DNA of 26,986 bases from JALZCH01 sp036387315 (lineage in GTDB: Bacteria; Acidobacteriota; Blastocatellia; Pyrinomonadales; Pyrinomonadaceae): positions 1 through 26,986 of the forward strand of contig DASVTY010000047.1 of the NCBI GenBank assembly GCA_036387315.1. The letters are read 5' to 3'. The stretch's first letter is position 1. Every line of letters starts with the position of its first letter. The notes beneath the pieces are model-generated. The model ran no database searches, was not told where the DNA came from, and was given only the letters and a program-made list of their open reading frames with translations. A program made the translations under genes and the position numbers. This document shows positions 15,720 through 22,618 of this stretch, one piece after another.

Positions 15720-16208
15720 ATAACCTCCTAAACTTTCGGGAAAAAATTTAATTGCGTATACCGCAAAAATGTTAATCAAAGATTTGTTTCAGGCTGTTTA
15801 ATAACAGCATTTCCGAAACGACGGCGAGGCTTAGGGCAAGACGTGTGCCATCAGAAAAAGTTGTGCTTTTTCAAGATTGAATCAATAAAAATTATCGGCT
15901 CTCAAAAGAATAAAAATGTTATTGAATTTAATTAAATGCTTGTAAAATGAGGCGTTTTGCGATTGAGAAACTCGTGATTAAGCCCTGTTTAGCGGGTTAT
16001 ACGAAAGAGTGCAGGGAATTTACTTTTTGGTGCAACGAAATATAACCGGGTTATGTTTTGGAGCGAATTCAAAGAATTGCAAACGGCAAAAGCGGCGAAT
16101 TGTCCATTTCAAATTTCCAGAATTAAGTTATCAGACAATTCAAAATGGACAAAGCAGAATGGACAATTATGTTTCCCGGCGAGCAGATTTCACTTCTCTG
16201 AAAACCGC
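15720..16208. other. 489-bp intergenic region with inverted motifs
   Basis: I see no convincing gene. Near the start of the small secreted protein gene lie two short palindromic motifs: TTGCGTATACCGCAA (15752-15766) and GCTGTTTAATAACAGC (15793-15808), possible operators. Around 16098-16168 the motif AATTGTCCATT recurs in inverted orientation twice (listed separately). Short frames on the plus strand near 16009-16310 lack ribosome-binding sites and recognisable protein features. Confidence 0.5.
16098..16168. repeat. TTGTCCATT / AATGGACAA inverted-repeat cluster
   Basis: AATTGTCCATT at 16098-16108 is exactly complementary to AATGGACAATT at 16158-16168. Its core is also complementary to AAATGGACAA at 16143-16152, so the right-hand side holds two tandem copies 15 bases apart. 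Using the nearer copy, 16100-16115 pairs with 16137-16152 over 14 of 16 positions. It lies just beyond the 3' end of the long minus-strand operon. Confidence 0.65.
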
Positions 16209-16823
16209 TTAATTTGCTCCCGCCAATTCGGTTTCGGAAAGCCGAGTTCGGTCTTTCGACAAAATGTGCCAGCCGATCAAACCGAAAGCCGCCAAAAGCA
16301 AAACGCCTGAGCCGAAAACGGCAGGTACGAGTCCGGCGATGCGACCGACGGGAAACAGAATCGCGCCTCCGGCGAGCAGAAACGGAATCGCCGAATTAAA
16401 AATTCTGCTCCGGTAAATGCTGATTGCAAGCAGAATCAAGCCAATGGGAAAGAAAATACCGATCATTTGCGTCGTGGCAATGAGCTTAAACGTGCCGCGC
16501 AAAAGCTCCGCCGTCTGATCCGCGCCGCGCTCTGCGAGAACGGCATAGACTCTGAACAAGACCTGCATGCTCGCGCCAGCCATCGCTCCGAAAAAAGCCA
16601 TCATCCCGCCAACCAGCGCTAACCGACTTCCGTTTTCAAACAATAGAAACGTGAGACCGAAAATAGCCGGAACGAATAACACGAATGCGAGCCAAAGAGC
16701 GATTGTCCATTCAAACCTCAAATCGGCTATCACAGGCAATAAATCTCCGATGATTAAAACTGTCGGGGCGAGAATCGAGCAGACGCCCGCGATTTTAATA
16801 AACGGATGTTTCAAGTGGTTCAT
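16209..16823 (-). CDS. Six-helix membrane protein, unknown function
   Basis: This 204-residue protein consists almost wholly of hydrophobic helices (about 10-32, 38-62, 66-92, 108-135, 140-160 and 163-188). Charged residues are confined to the loops and the tail (SKDRTRLSETEL). AAGGAG nine bases upstream supports the ATG at 16823. It resembles uncharacterised DUF4386-style membrane proteins in size and helix count, but I cannot make a family call from motifs. It is the last gene of the long minus-strand operon, 24 bases after the preceding gene. Confidence 0.8.
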   Translation of the reverse strand: MNHLKHPFIKIAGVCSILAPTVLIIGDLLPVIADLRFEWTIALWLAFVLFVPAIFGLTFLLFENGSRLALVGGMMAFFGAMAGASMQVLFRVYAVLAERGADQTAELLRGTFKLIATTQMIGIFFPIGLILLAISIYRSRIFNSAIPFLLAGGAILFPVGRIAGLVPAVFGSGVLLLAAFGLIGWHILSKDRTRLSETELAGAN

Positions 16824-16847
16824 AGAAAATTTCTCCTTTAATTCTTT

Positions 16848-17351
16848 TTATTTGATCATGCTTCCGTTTGCCGATTCGACCGACCAAACGCGCAAAGCCA
16901 GAATTGACAGAACAAAGCCGATGAATTCGACAAACAAGCGAATCCGGTTGCCAAATCTCCATGCTTCGGCGCGGGCGATTATTTCGGCGGCTGGCGCGCT
17001 TCCCGCATCAACGGAAATGCTGCCGATGAGCGGCGCGAGATACAGAATCAGCACCAGACAAACGCCGAAACCGATTACCGTCGTTAAAACAAGCCATTTT
17101 CTTGATCGCCGCGCCCATTTCCAGCCAAGAAACGCCGCTGCCAGAGAAATTAGAAAAATCAGCGGATTAAGCGGAAAAAAGAAAGGCAAACCGCCTTCCG
17201 TCGGAATCGCATTATAGGCGACAACCGATTCCGGCGGATTCGAGAGCATTTTCGGAATCACCCGGGCTTCATTAAAATATTGCCCGCCGCACCAGATTCC
17301 CCAAACGACAACGGAAGCGATTAACAAAAACGAGGCAATTTGTTTTCTCAT
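16848..17351 (-). CDS. Four-helix membrane protein, possibly DUF1772-like
   Basis: This 167-residue protein has an N-terminal helix (about 5-25), a central pair (about 60-78 and 85-110) and a C-terminal helix (about 138-160). A loop of about 35 residues with YNAIPTEGGLP follows the first helix and should face outside. The arrangement and the W-x2-GNRIR motif before the last helix recall the DUF1772/anthrone-oxygenase-like membrane family, but the match is weak. AGGGA precedes the ATG at 17351. Gaps of 24 and 45 bases to its neighbours put it inside the same operon. Confidence 0.82.
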   Translation of the reverse strand: MRKQIASFLLIASVVVWGIWCGGQYFNEARVIPKMLSNPPESVVAYNAIPTEGGLPFFFPLNPLIFLISLAAAFLGWKWARRSRKWLVLTTVIGFGVCLVLILYLAPLIGSISVDAGSAPAAEIIARAEAWRFGNRIRLFVEFIGFVLSILALRVWSVESANGSMIK

Positions 17352-17396
17352 AATTATCCCTTTTAATCTTTTTGCGTTTACGAAAAGGCAAGAGAA

Positions 17397-17645
17397 TTAA
17401 AGCCATGGAATCCAATTTGTTAAACGTTCCCAAAAACGGTCTCCATAACGAACGGCTAAAATTCCGAAGATAATTGCAGCTAAAATTCCGACTATGGAAC
17501 TTGCCGATAACGTTGAAAAGCCGAAATAAACGAAATCAAAACCCAGCAGAAAGCCGAAGATCGCTCCGCAGGCGAATCTAATAATTTTTCCTGTTGCGTC
17601 CGGTTTCTCGTTCATTTCGGAAAAATTAAATTCTACTTTTTTCAA
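17397..17645 (-). CDS. Small two-helix membrane protein
   Basis: The conserved-looking part is a two-helix membrane protein (FACGAIFGFLLGFDFVYFGF, then a second helix around GILAAIIFGILA) with an aromatic tail ending IPWL. The start is ambiguous. A TTG at 17645 overlaps the upstream stop in a TTGA arrangement, which suggests coupling, and is used here (82 residues). A GTG at 17669 and an ATG at 17615 are alternatives, and none has a strong Shine-Dalgarno. I recognise no family. It lies between a lipoprotein gene and another membrane-protein gene on the same strand, within the operon. Confidence 0.65.
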   Translation of the reverse strand: MKKVEFNFSEMNEKPDATGKIIRFACGAIFGFLLGFDFVYFGFSTLSASSIVGILAAIIFGILAVRYGDRFWERLTNWIPWL

Positions 17646-18436
17646 CGTCCGGTTCCGCCGCCGCTCCACATTTCAAAGCTGCCCCAGATGGCGTCAATCG
17701 TGTCTTTTTTGGCATTGAACTTGTTTTCGTCGCAACCGACAATCATCACGTAGTTGTCGGTGATGTCCGTTCCGACAAGAACTTTCATCCGCGATTTAAC
17801 TCCGTTTGCGTCAACCGAAGCGGCTTCGGCAACGGCATAATCGCCGCCCGCGCCGACAAATTCGGCGGTCGTTACGTTTTCGCCCATTCCGCTCAAGATT
17901 TTACCCGCGTCTCGCAGCAGAGTTTCTTTCGTCGCATTGCGGTCTTTCCATGCGAAAACGTAAATTCCGACTTCGTTCGGCGTCGCTCCCGCGAAAGTGT
18001 CAACTTTTTGGACGCGCCCCCAATCGCCGGTCGAGCCGGGCGGAACGTAAAAACCGTAGCCTTTGCGGCTGTTGTAAACGTAAAGCCAATCGCCGCGGCT
18101 CGGCTCGCTGCTTTTTCGACCGAGCGCCTGCGAAACCGCTTTCGATTCGCCAGCCGGACGAGCCGACGATTGCAGCTCGTTTTCCGTCGCATCCGGCACT
18201 TCTTCCAAAGTCGAATCTTCGGCGGGCGCGTCCTCTTCAATTTCCGCTTTCAATTCCTCAGATTTCCGCTGCTTTTCGCCGTTCTTTGCAATTTCGACTT
18301 TAGCTTCGGCTTTCTCGTCGGCTGAATTTGACGAATTTGAGCGGGCGGTCGCTTCGGTTCCGATTTTGAATTGGCAAGCCGAAAAGCCCGCGCTCGTCAA
18401 GAAAATTATCGCTGCAATTATTAATTGTTTTGACAT
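17642..18436 (-). CDS. Lipoprotein with PsbP/DUF1795-like C-terminal domain (tentative)
   Basis: This 264-residue predicted lipoprotein has a signal peptide ending GFSAC with lipidated C21. A low-complexity Ser/Glu/Lys-rich linker runs from about 25 to 105. A folded domain of about 150 residues begins near GDWLYVYNSRKGYGFYVPPG. The YGFYVPPG opening, two repeated strand-rich halves and DTIDAIWGSFEMW at the end are reminiscent of PsbP/DUF1795-type domains, but this is only a resemblance. The mature protein should sit on the periplasmic face of a membrane. AGGAG lies ten bases before the ATG at 18436. The residues after the lipid cysteine (QFKIGTE) echo two neighbouring lipoproteins. Confidence 0.86.
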   Translation of the reverse strand: MSKQLIIAAIIFLTSAGFSACQFKIGTEATARSNSSNSADEKAEAKVEIAKNGEKQRKSEELKAEIEEDAPAEDSTLEEVPDATENELQSSARPAGESKAVSQALGRKSSEPSRGDWLYVYNSRKGYGFYVPPGSTGDWGRVQKVDTFAGATPNEVGIYVFAWKDRNATKETLLRDAGKILSGMGENVTTAEFVGAGGDYAVAEAASVDANGVKSRMKVLVGTDITDNYVMIVGCDENKFNAKKDTIDAIWGSFEMWSGGGTGR

Positions 18437-18472
18437 TATTTTAGTCTCCTTTTTGTTTCAACTTAATCGGAT

Positions 18473-19042
18473 TTACTGATCTTCTTCACGAATTAAATTT
18501 CCGTCGGAATCGTAAATGCGGACTCGCTTGTTTTGCCCGGTGGGGCGATTTCTCATAATGTCCATGCGCAATTGGTGTTCTTCCGCCGATTGTTTGCTGA
18601 GCAATGCGAAAGTTTCCTCGATTTCCTCCACTGTGGTTAGCGGACCGGCAATCGGTTCGCCATCCCAAATGATAAAAACCGCTTCCCTCGGTTTGGTAAG
18701 ATAAAGCGAGCCGGCTGTGCCGCCGTTTTCAAGCTCCTTAAAGTAGGAATAATCGCCGTGTCGCGGCGGACCTTCGGGCTTTTCCAAACTTGGAAAGCTG
18801 CGGATAATTTCCAACTTATAATCGTCCTTTTGGGAATAATTCGGCTCTTCGTTTTCTTTCAAAGCGGTTTCTTCGGATTTGTTTTTCCGCTCTTTCTTTT
18901 CCGCCTTTTCGGTTTTTGCCTCGTCCTTTTTCCGCGAATCGGATTTTGATTGCGATGTTTCGCCGGTTTTAAAGCTGCAAGCCAAACCGAAAAACAAAAA
19001 TATTATTGCGACAAAAGCTAAATTAAATTTATGATCACGCAT
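18473..19042 (-). CDS. Small lipoprotein, unknown function
   Basis: This 189-residue protein has a clear lipobox (FGLAC, C22), followed by SFKTGE and a strongly charged Lys/Glu/Ser linker (about 28-70). The compact C-terminal region (about 75-189) contains RSFPSLEKPEGPPRHGDY, LTKPREAVFIIWDGEPIAGP and a final RVRIYDSDGNLIREE beta-hairpin. No known family is recognised and no catalytic motif is visible. GGAG about ten bases before the ATG at 19042 supports the start. Gaps of 36 and 16 bases link it to the flanking lipoprotein genes in the operon. Localisation in the envelope is inferred from the lipobox. Confidence 0.84.
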   Translation of the reverse strand: MRDHKFNLAFVAIIFLFFGLACSFKTGETSQSKSDSRKKDEAKTEKAEKKERKNKSEETALKENEEPNYSQKDDYKLEIIRSFPSLEKPEGPPRHGDYSYFKELENGGTAGSLYLTKPREAVFIIWDGEPIAGPLTTVEEIEETFALLSKQSAEEHQLRMDIMRNRPTGQNKRVRIYDSDGNLIREEDQ

Positions 19043-19058
19043 TTTAAAATTCTCCTTT

Positions 19059-19955
19059 TTAGCGAATCTCGATTGACATTTTGAAATTCACATTTTTCGA
19101 CTCGATTGCGCCGAGAACGATTTTGTAATCGCCGCTTTGCCCCAGCTTGCCGTTCCAAAAGCCGTCGTATTCAGGCGTCTCGCCCGACATGCCCATCGGG
19201 TAAGAACCGTTCGGCGCGATGATGTATAAAACTACGTCGTTGTTTGCGCCGCCTTCGGTGATTTCAACGTGCATTGTCTGCCCGGCTCTGGCTCCAACGA
19301 GATAAGTCTTTTCATCGCCGCTACTGATTTTGCCGCTCACAACGGTTGACGATTTTCCCGGCGCGAAACGAATTCGGTCGCCGCCGGAAGCGGTTTTGCT
19401 TTTGGTCGGTATTTCCGTCGCATCGTCAATCATTTCGTTTTGATTCAGTTCGTTGCTGGTTTTCGTGTAAGTTCCGCTCGCAGTGACATTTCCGCCGAAA
19501 CCGCAATTGCCGCCCGCGCCTTCGTGTTTGACGAAGATTTTGTTGCCCGAAAATTTCAATGTAATTTCGCAATCCGGGTAGCCTTCGGGAACGAAAACCG
19601 CCGTGTCGCCTGTTTTGGTGACGGTTCCGCCCGCAGTGCCGGTATTAGCCATCCATTCACCCGAACTGTCCTTGTATTCGTAATTGGCGACGATGCTTAT
19701 CTCCAAACGGTTTCCGCCAAGCTCTTCGACGCCGATTGCGTTGTTATTTCTACCGCTTTTGTAGCGGTAAGTTCCGGTCAAATTTGTTTGCGTAGCTTCC
19801 GCATCTTCGTCGGTTTTTCTGGCAATCGCCGAAAGCGGCTCCGCTTCTTCGGATTTTTTCGCAGCCTGATTTGATTCGGTCGAGCTGTCTTTTTTGAATG
19901 CGACGCTGCAAGCCGACAGCCCGATTAGAATTGTCAAAATAAAGATTGTTTTCAT
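19059..19955 (-). CDS. Lipoprotein with two beta domains, C-terminal PPC/PliG-like domain
   Basis: This 298-residue predicted lipoprotein has a lipobox GLSAC (C16), a short polar linker and two beta-rich domains. Domain one (about 58-165) opens with TGTYRYKSG and holds a cysteine pair (DCEIT and NCGFGG) that may form a disulfide. Domain two (about 195-298) reads RIRFAPGKSSTVVSG, then ARAGQTMHVEI, then WNGKLGQSGDYKIVL. That order matches the pre-peptidase C-terminal/g-type-lysozyme-inhibitor-like jelly-roll pattern, so it may bind glycan or protein. Inhibition of a lysozyme is possible but not shown. AAGGAAAA precedes the ATG at 19955. The next gene upstream in the operon encodes the metallopeptidase lipoprotein. 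Confidence 0.86.
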   Translation of the reverse strand: MKTIFILTILIGLSACSVAFKKDSSTESNQAAKKSEEAEPLSAIARKTDEDAEATQTNLTGTYRYKSGRNNNAIGVEELGGNRLEISIVANYEYKDSSGEWMANTGTAGGTVTKTGDTAVFVPEGYPDCEITLKFSGNKIFVKHEGAGGNCGFGGNVTASGTYTKTSNELNQNEMIDDATEIPTKSKTASGGDRIRFAPGKSSTVVSGKISSGDEKTYLVGARAGQTMHVEITEGGANNDVVLYIIAPNGSYPMGMSGETPEYDGFWNGKLGQSGDYKIVLGAIESKNVNFKMSIEIR

Positions 19956-19979
19956 TGTTGTTTTCCTTTTTTCGGAGCG

Positions 19980-20933
19980 TTATTTCTTGACGTATGGCTC
20001 AACCAGCCGCTCCCACGCACTAGACATTTTTTTGTATTCGGTCGGACAGCGCACTGCGCGGGATTCAGGCAGAACGCCGTCTTCAACCAGAAAAGCATAT
20101 TCCTCCTGATCGCGCCCGTACATCCAGCAGACGATGTTGAAAAAACGCTGGCTGCCGAGGCTGTGTTCGTCGGCGTAAGCGCGCGGCGACGCTTCTTCGT
20201 TCATTGACCACGCGCGGAAAACAGCGGCTCCGGCAATCGCGGCATTATGCATGTCCTCGTCGTTCTCGTTCAACAAAATGTAAGTCGAGAGCTGGTCAAC
20301 GGAATCTTCTTCGCGCCCGGTTGCGGGCAGATTATAAACGTCAATCAAACAATGTCCAAGCTCGTGGAGCAAAAAGAACATCGTCGCGCCGACCATCATA
20401 TCGCTCGCTTCGTCTTCGGATTTGCCCATTTCGATAAAGGCGTTGTAGAACGATTCCATAAACTCGTAACACATCGTGATTGATTTTTCGCTAGGATTGT
20501 AAAAGGCGTTTTCCTGCCCGCAATCTTTAAACTTGATTGCCACGTCGTGCGGAAGCGACAAATCGTTGTTGAACGATTCGGCGATTTGTTCGACAATTTT
20601 TTGCTGTCGAAAACGTTCATTCACGTCGGCGTATTTTTCGTTTTTGACTTCGACGTAAACCGCCTCGAAATCGCCGTTGTCCGCGGCTTCGCTTTGTTTA
20701 TTCGCTTCGCCCTTTGTCGCTTTGTCCTCTTTCAACGCATTCGGGCGGCTGTCCTCAAACTTGGCTTTCGTCGTTGCAGCGGTTTTCTTTTCGCTGTTTG
20801 CCGCCGATTTGCCTTCGCCGCCGACGTTGAAAGAACAAGCCAGAGCGAAAAAGAAGAGCAGGATTGCCGCCGACAGCGCGCCCGCCGATTGAAAGAGCGG
20901 ATGACCGTTTTGTTTTAAATTTTGCGTTTTCAT
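19980..20933 (-). CDS. Lipoprotein zinc metallopeptidase, DUF4344-like
   Basis: This 317-residue protein has an N-terminal hydrophobic segment ending FALAC (C33, lipobox) and a Lys/Ala/Ser-rich linker (about 40-90). The peptidase domain has the zinc-binding HELGH motif at 190-194, with catalytic Glu191. It is followed by GREEDSVDQLSTYILL, the acidic segment expected to supply the third metal ligand. This combination matches the putative metallopeptidase family DUF4344. Cysteines near 150-200 (FKDCGQ and GHCL) may pair. It should act in the periplasm or at the outer membrane on peptide or protein substrates that cannot be named. GGAG about ten bases upstream supports the ATG at 20933. It is flanked within the operon by other lipoprotein genes at gaps of 24 and 39 bases. 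Confidence 0.91.
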   Translation of the reverse strand: MKTQNLKQNGHPLFQSAGALSAAILLFFFALACSFNVGGEGKSAANSEKKTAATTKAKFEDSRPNALKEDKATKGEANKQSEAADNGDFEAVYVEVKNEKYADVNERFRQQKIVEQIAESFNNDLSLPHDVAIKFKDCGQENAFYNPSEKSITMCYEFMESFYNAFIEMGKSEDEASDMMVGATMFFLLHELGHCLIDVYNLPATGREEDSVDQLSTYILLNENDEDMHNAAIAGAAVFRAWSMNEEASPRAYADEHSLGSQRFFNIVCWMYGRDQEEYAFLVEDGVLPESRAVRCPTEYKKMSSAWERLVEPYVKK

Positions 20934-20972
20934 TTATTTTCGTCTCCTGATTTCGTTCGGCTTTAAAGCCTA

Positions 20973-21560
20973 TTAATTCGCCTTTTTGTTCGTGTTATAA
21001 GTTCTGATTCCCGGCTGAACGGCTCTGGTCGCAGCGTCGGTATTTGAATTTGAATTTGCGTTTCCGTTGGCGGCAAAACTTTTCGCAGCCGAATCTTCAT
21101 CGCCTTCGGATTCGAATTTTTTCGCGGAGCCGCCGGCGACTGTAAAAGTGCCTTCTTTGCGGTCAATTTCTTTTTTGCCGTCCGCGTCAAATAAAACGGC
21201 TTCCGCCTTGTAAGTGCCGGAAGGAAAACCGCCCGGAAGCGCTACGCTGAAATGAACCGCGCTGCTGCCCGGTGCTTCAATCGTCGTTTCCGCGCCCGGA
21301 ACCATTGCGCCCGCTTTTTGACCTTTTACGTCGTCAAACAAAAGGCGGAATTTAACCGAATGTTTGTCGCTCGTGTTGTTGACTTCGGAAACGACGAAGA
21401 TTTTGTCGGCGGGCTTAAAGCTCTCGCTTGCCGGATTGGCTTTTTCGTTTTTGCCGAATTTCAATTCGCTCAAATTCGCCGTCGTAAAGCTCGCGCTGCA
21501 AGCCAGCGAGACGAGCATCAGCATTCCAATTGCGATTAAAAAATTAATGTTGTTTTTCAT
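20973..21560 (-). CDS. Lipoprotein with Ig-like beta-sandwich, unknown function
   Basis: The start is the ATG at 21560, six bases after AGAGGA; an in-frame TTG two codons upstream is less likely. The 195-residue product has a lipobox VSLAC (C21) and one beta-rich domain (about 50-145) with alternating hydrophobic strands (KIFVVSEVNNTSDKHSVKFR, GTYKAEAVLFDADGK). This pattern is typical of Ig-like or CARDB-like sandwiches. The Asn/Ala/Ser-rich disordered C-terminal tail includes NGNANSNSNTDAAT. There is no catalytic motif; a binding or structural role at the envelope is plausible. It lies 39 bases upstream of the metallopeptidase gene in the operon. Confidence 0.85.
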   Translation of the reverse strand: MKNNINFLIAIGMLMLVSLACSASFTTANLSELKFGKNEKANPASESFKPADKIFVVSEVNNTSDKHSVKFRLLFDDVKGQKAGAMVPGAETTIEAPGSSAVHFSVALPGGFPSGTYKAEAVLFDADGKKEIDRKEGTFTVAGGSAKKFESEGDEDSAAKSFAANGNANSNSNTDAATRAVQPGIRTYNTNKKAN

Positions 21561-21624
21561 TGTCAATCCTCTTTCTCTTGTATGTAATCGGCAAAAGCCG
21601 TTTGTTTTTGCTTTTCCAAGCGTT

Positions 21625-22113
21625 TTAATTTCCCTGCGGCATTATCGGCGTGTTGTGAAACGCGGTGATGATCCATTTGCCGTTGTCTTTGGTCATTATC
21701 ATCGTGTTCATTGCATGACCTTTTCTTGTTTCGCCGTTTGCTTTGAATTCCAGATTCCATTCGACATGGACGACTGCAACGTCGGGGCGCAGAAAACGAA
21801 CGCTTTTGATTGTCGCGGCATTGCGGCTGTCTTTATAAATGGTGGTGAAAATTCCGACGTGACCTTTTTCGATAATGTCTCTGCCTTTTATGTACATTCC
21901 GTTGACGACGACATAATCGGCGTCCGGCGCAAAAGGCGCGGCAAACGCTTTGCCATCGTGTGCGTTCCAGCCCGTTTCTACGTCTTTGACTATTTGCCGA
22001 AGGGCGGCATCGTCTTGATTTCCGGTTTTGGGAGTTTTCTCTTGCGCGAATCCGAGCGCCGACGCGCAGATCACGATTAAAATTGTGCCGATAATTTTTC
22101 CTGACATTTTCAT
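21625..22113 (-). CDS. Secreted SnoaL-like protein (SgcJ/EcaC family)
   Basis: This 162-residue protein has a signal peptide (about 1-24, cleavage after GFAQ) and a NTF2/SnoaL-like cone domain (about 32-158). The pattern IVKDVETGWNAHDGKAFAAP, then FAPDADYVVVNG, then HAMNTMIMTKDNGKWIITAF is characteristic of the SgcJ/EcaC (DUF4440-related) family. Members are small-molecule-binding proteins, and catalysis is seldom demonstrated. Export to the periplasm sets it apart from the antibiotic-pathway namesakes. AGGAG upstream supports the ATG at 22113. The gene is 27 bases after the preceding small membrane-protein gene and 64 bases before the next lipoprotein gene. Confidence 0.9.
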   Translation of the reverse strand: MKMSGKIIGTILIVICASALGFAQEKTPKTGNQDDAALRQIVKDVETGWNAHDGKAFAAPFAPDADYVVVNGMYIKGRDIIEKGHVGIFTTIYKDSRNAATIKSVRFLRPDVAVVHVEWNLEFKANGETRKGHAMNTMIMTKDNGKWIITAFHNTPIMPQGN

Positions 22114-22140
22114 TTCTTCATTTCTCCTTTTGTTTTTGGT

Positions 22141-22311
22141 TTAGCGTATTTCCTGTATTGCGATCATCATCGGAAAGCTTTGGAAAATCATTGAAAACAG
22201 ATACCAGAGCGTTCCGACCGAAACGGTGATGAGAAACAAATTGAGCAGCAGCCCGACGGCGGCGACCCAGATTTCGGTTTCGAGCGAATAATTATTGTTG
22301 TTAGCTTTCAT
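22141..22311 (-). CDS. Small single-pass membrane protein
   Basis: The likely product has 56 residues, starting at the ATG at 22311 (MKANNNNYSLETEIW), with AGGAGG about twelve bases upstream. A longer in-frame version from 22407 would begin inside the preceding gene and lacks a ribosome-binding site. A long hydrophobic stretch (about residues 15-48: AAVGLLLNLFLITVSVGTLW and onward) forms one or two membrane helices. The start overlaps the end of the zinc-knuckle gene by 11 bases in another frame, suggesting coupled translation. The function is unknown. Confidence 0.7.
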   Translation of the reverse strand: MKANNNNYSLETEIWVAAVGLLLNLFLITVSVGTLWYLFSMIFQSFPMMIAIQEIR

Positions 22312-22489
22312 CTTTATTTTCTTCCTCCTGCCGCAAATTCTTGTTTTCGGGTATTGTTTGCCCGCAATGCGGGCAAATTGCCGATTCGCTCGCCGGTCGA
22401 AGCTCATTTTCGGCTGCGAGTTTTCCTGTTTGCCGGACGGCGACGGTTTCTTCGACTTCGATAAAAATTTCGGTTATTGTTCGTTTCAT
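22301..22489 (-). CDS. Zinc-knuckle mini-protein
   Basis: This 62-residue protein opens with MKRTITEIFIEVEETVAVRQ, a strand-rich N-terminus. It carries a single CPHCGQ knuckle (C39, C42) followed by a charged tail (EENKDES). It recalls a small acidobacterial family with the same MKRT start and one CPxCG motif, which I remember but cannot name. A single knuckle could coordinate zinc only with other ligands or as a dimer. It is the first gene of the minus-strand operon, and its end overlaps the next gene's start by 11 bases. GGAG lies about 15 bases before the ATG at 22489. Confidence 0.7.
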   Translation of the reverse strand: MKRTITEIFIEVEETVAVRQTGKLAAENELRPASESAICPHCGQTIPENKNLRQEEENKDES

Positions 22490-22580
22490 TTGCTTACAAT
22501 TTGCTCCGGCGTTAAAATCCGTCCGCCGGTTTTCTTATGCCCGGCGACGAGAATCATCGCGCAGGATTGCGGTAAAAGTC

Positions 22581-22618
22581 CTTGCAAATTTCTTGGAAAA
22601 ATCTTGGAATTTTCTTAA
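22581..22618. promoter_or_regulatory. 11-bp-phased direct-repeat array (putative regulator operator)
   Basis: The heptamers CTTGCAA (22581), CTTGGAA (22592) and CTTGGAA (22603) are each followed by a 4-bp A/T spacer. A fourth, weaker copy (CTTAAAT, 22614) runs into the ATG of the regulator gene. The period is exactly 11 bp, the 7+4 layout of PhoB boxes and SARP boxes bound by OmpR-type winged helices. The array lies in the 129-bp divergent region between the regulator gene and the lipoprotein operon, so it could control either or both. Confidence 0.6.

Noticed and set aside
15720..15779. An upstream extension of the small secreted protein to 15779
   Set aside because: The ATG at 15719 has an AGGAGG site and begins a proper signal peptide; the extension would spoil both.
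16009..16310. Two overlapping short plus-strand frames in the 489-bp intergenic region
   Set aside because: There is no Shine-Dalgarno, composition is unlike protein, and they overlap the 3' end of the six-helix membrane protein gene.
22312..22407. A 32-residue N-terminal extension of the small membrane protein
   Set aside because: It would lie within the zinc-knuckle gene in another frame and has no ribosome-binding site, whereas the ATG at 22311 follows AGGAGG.
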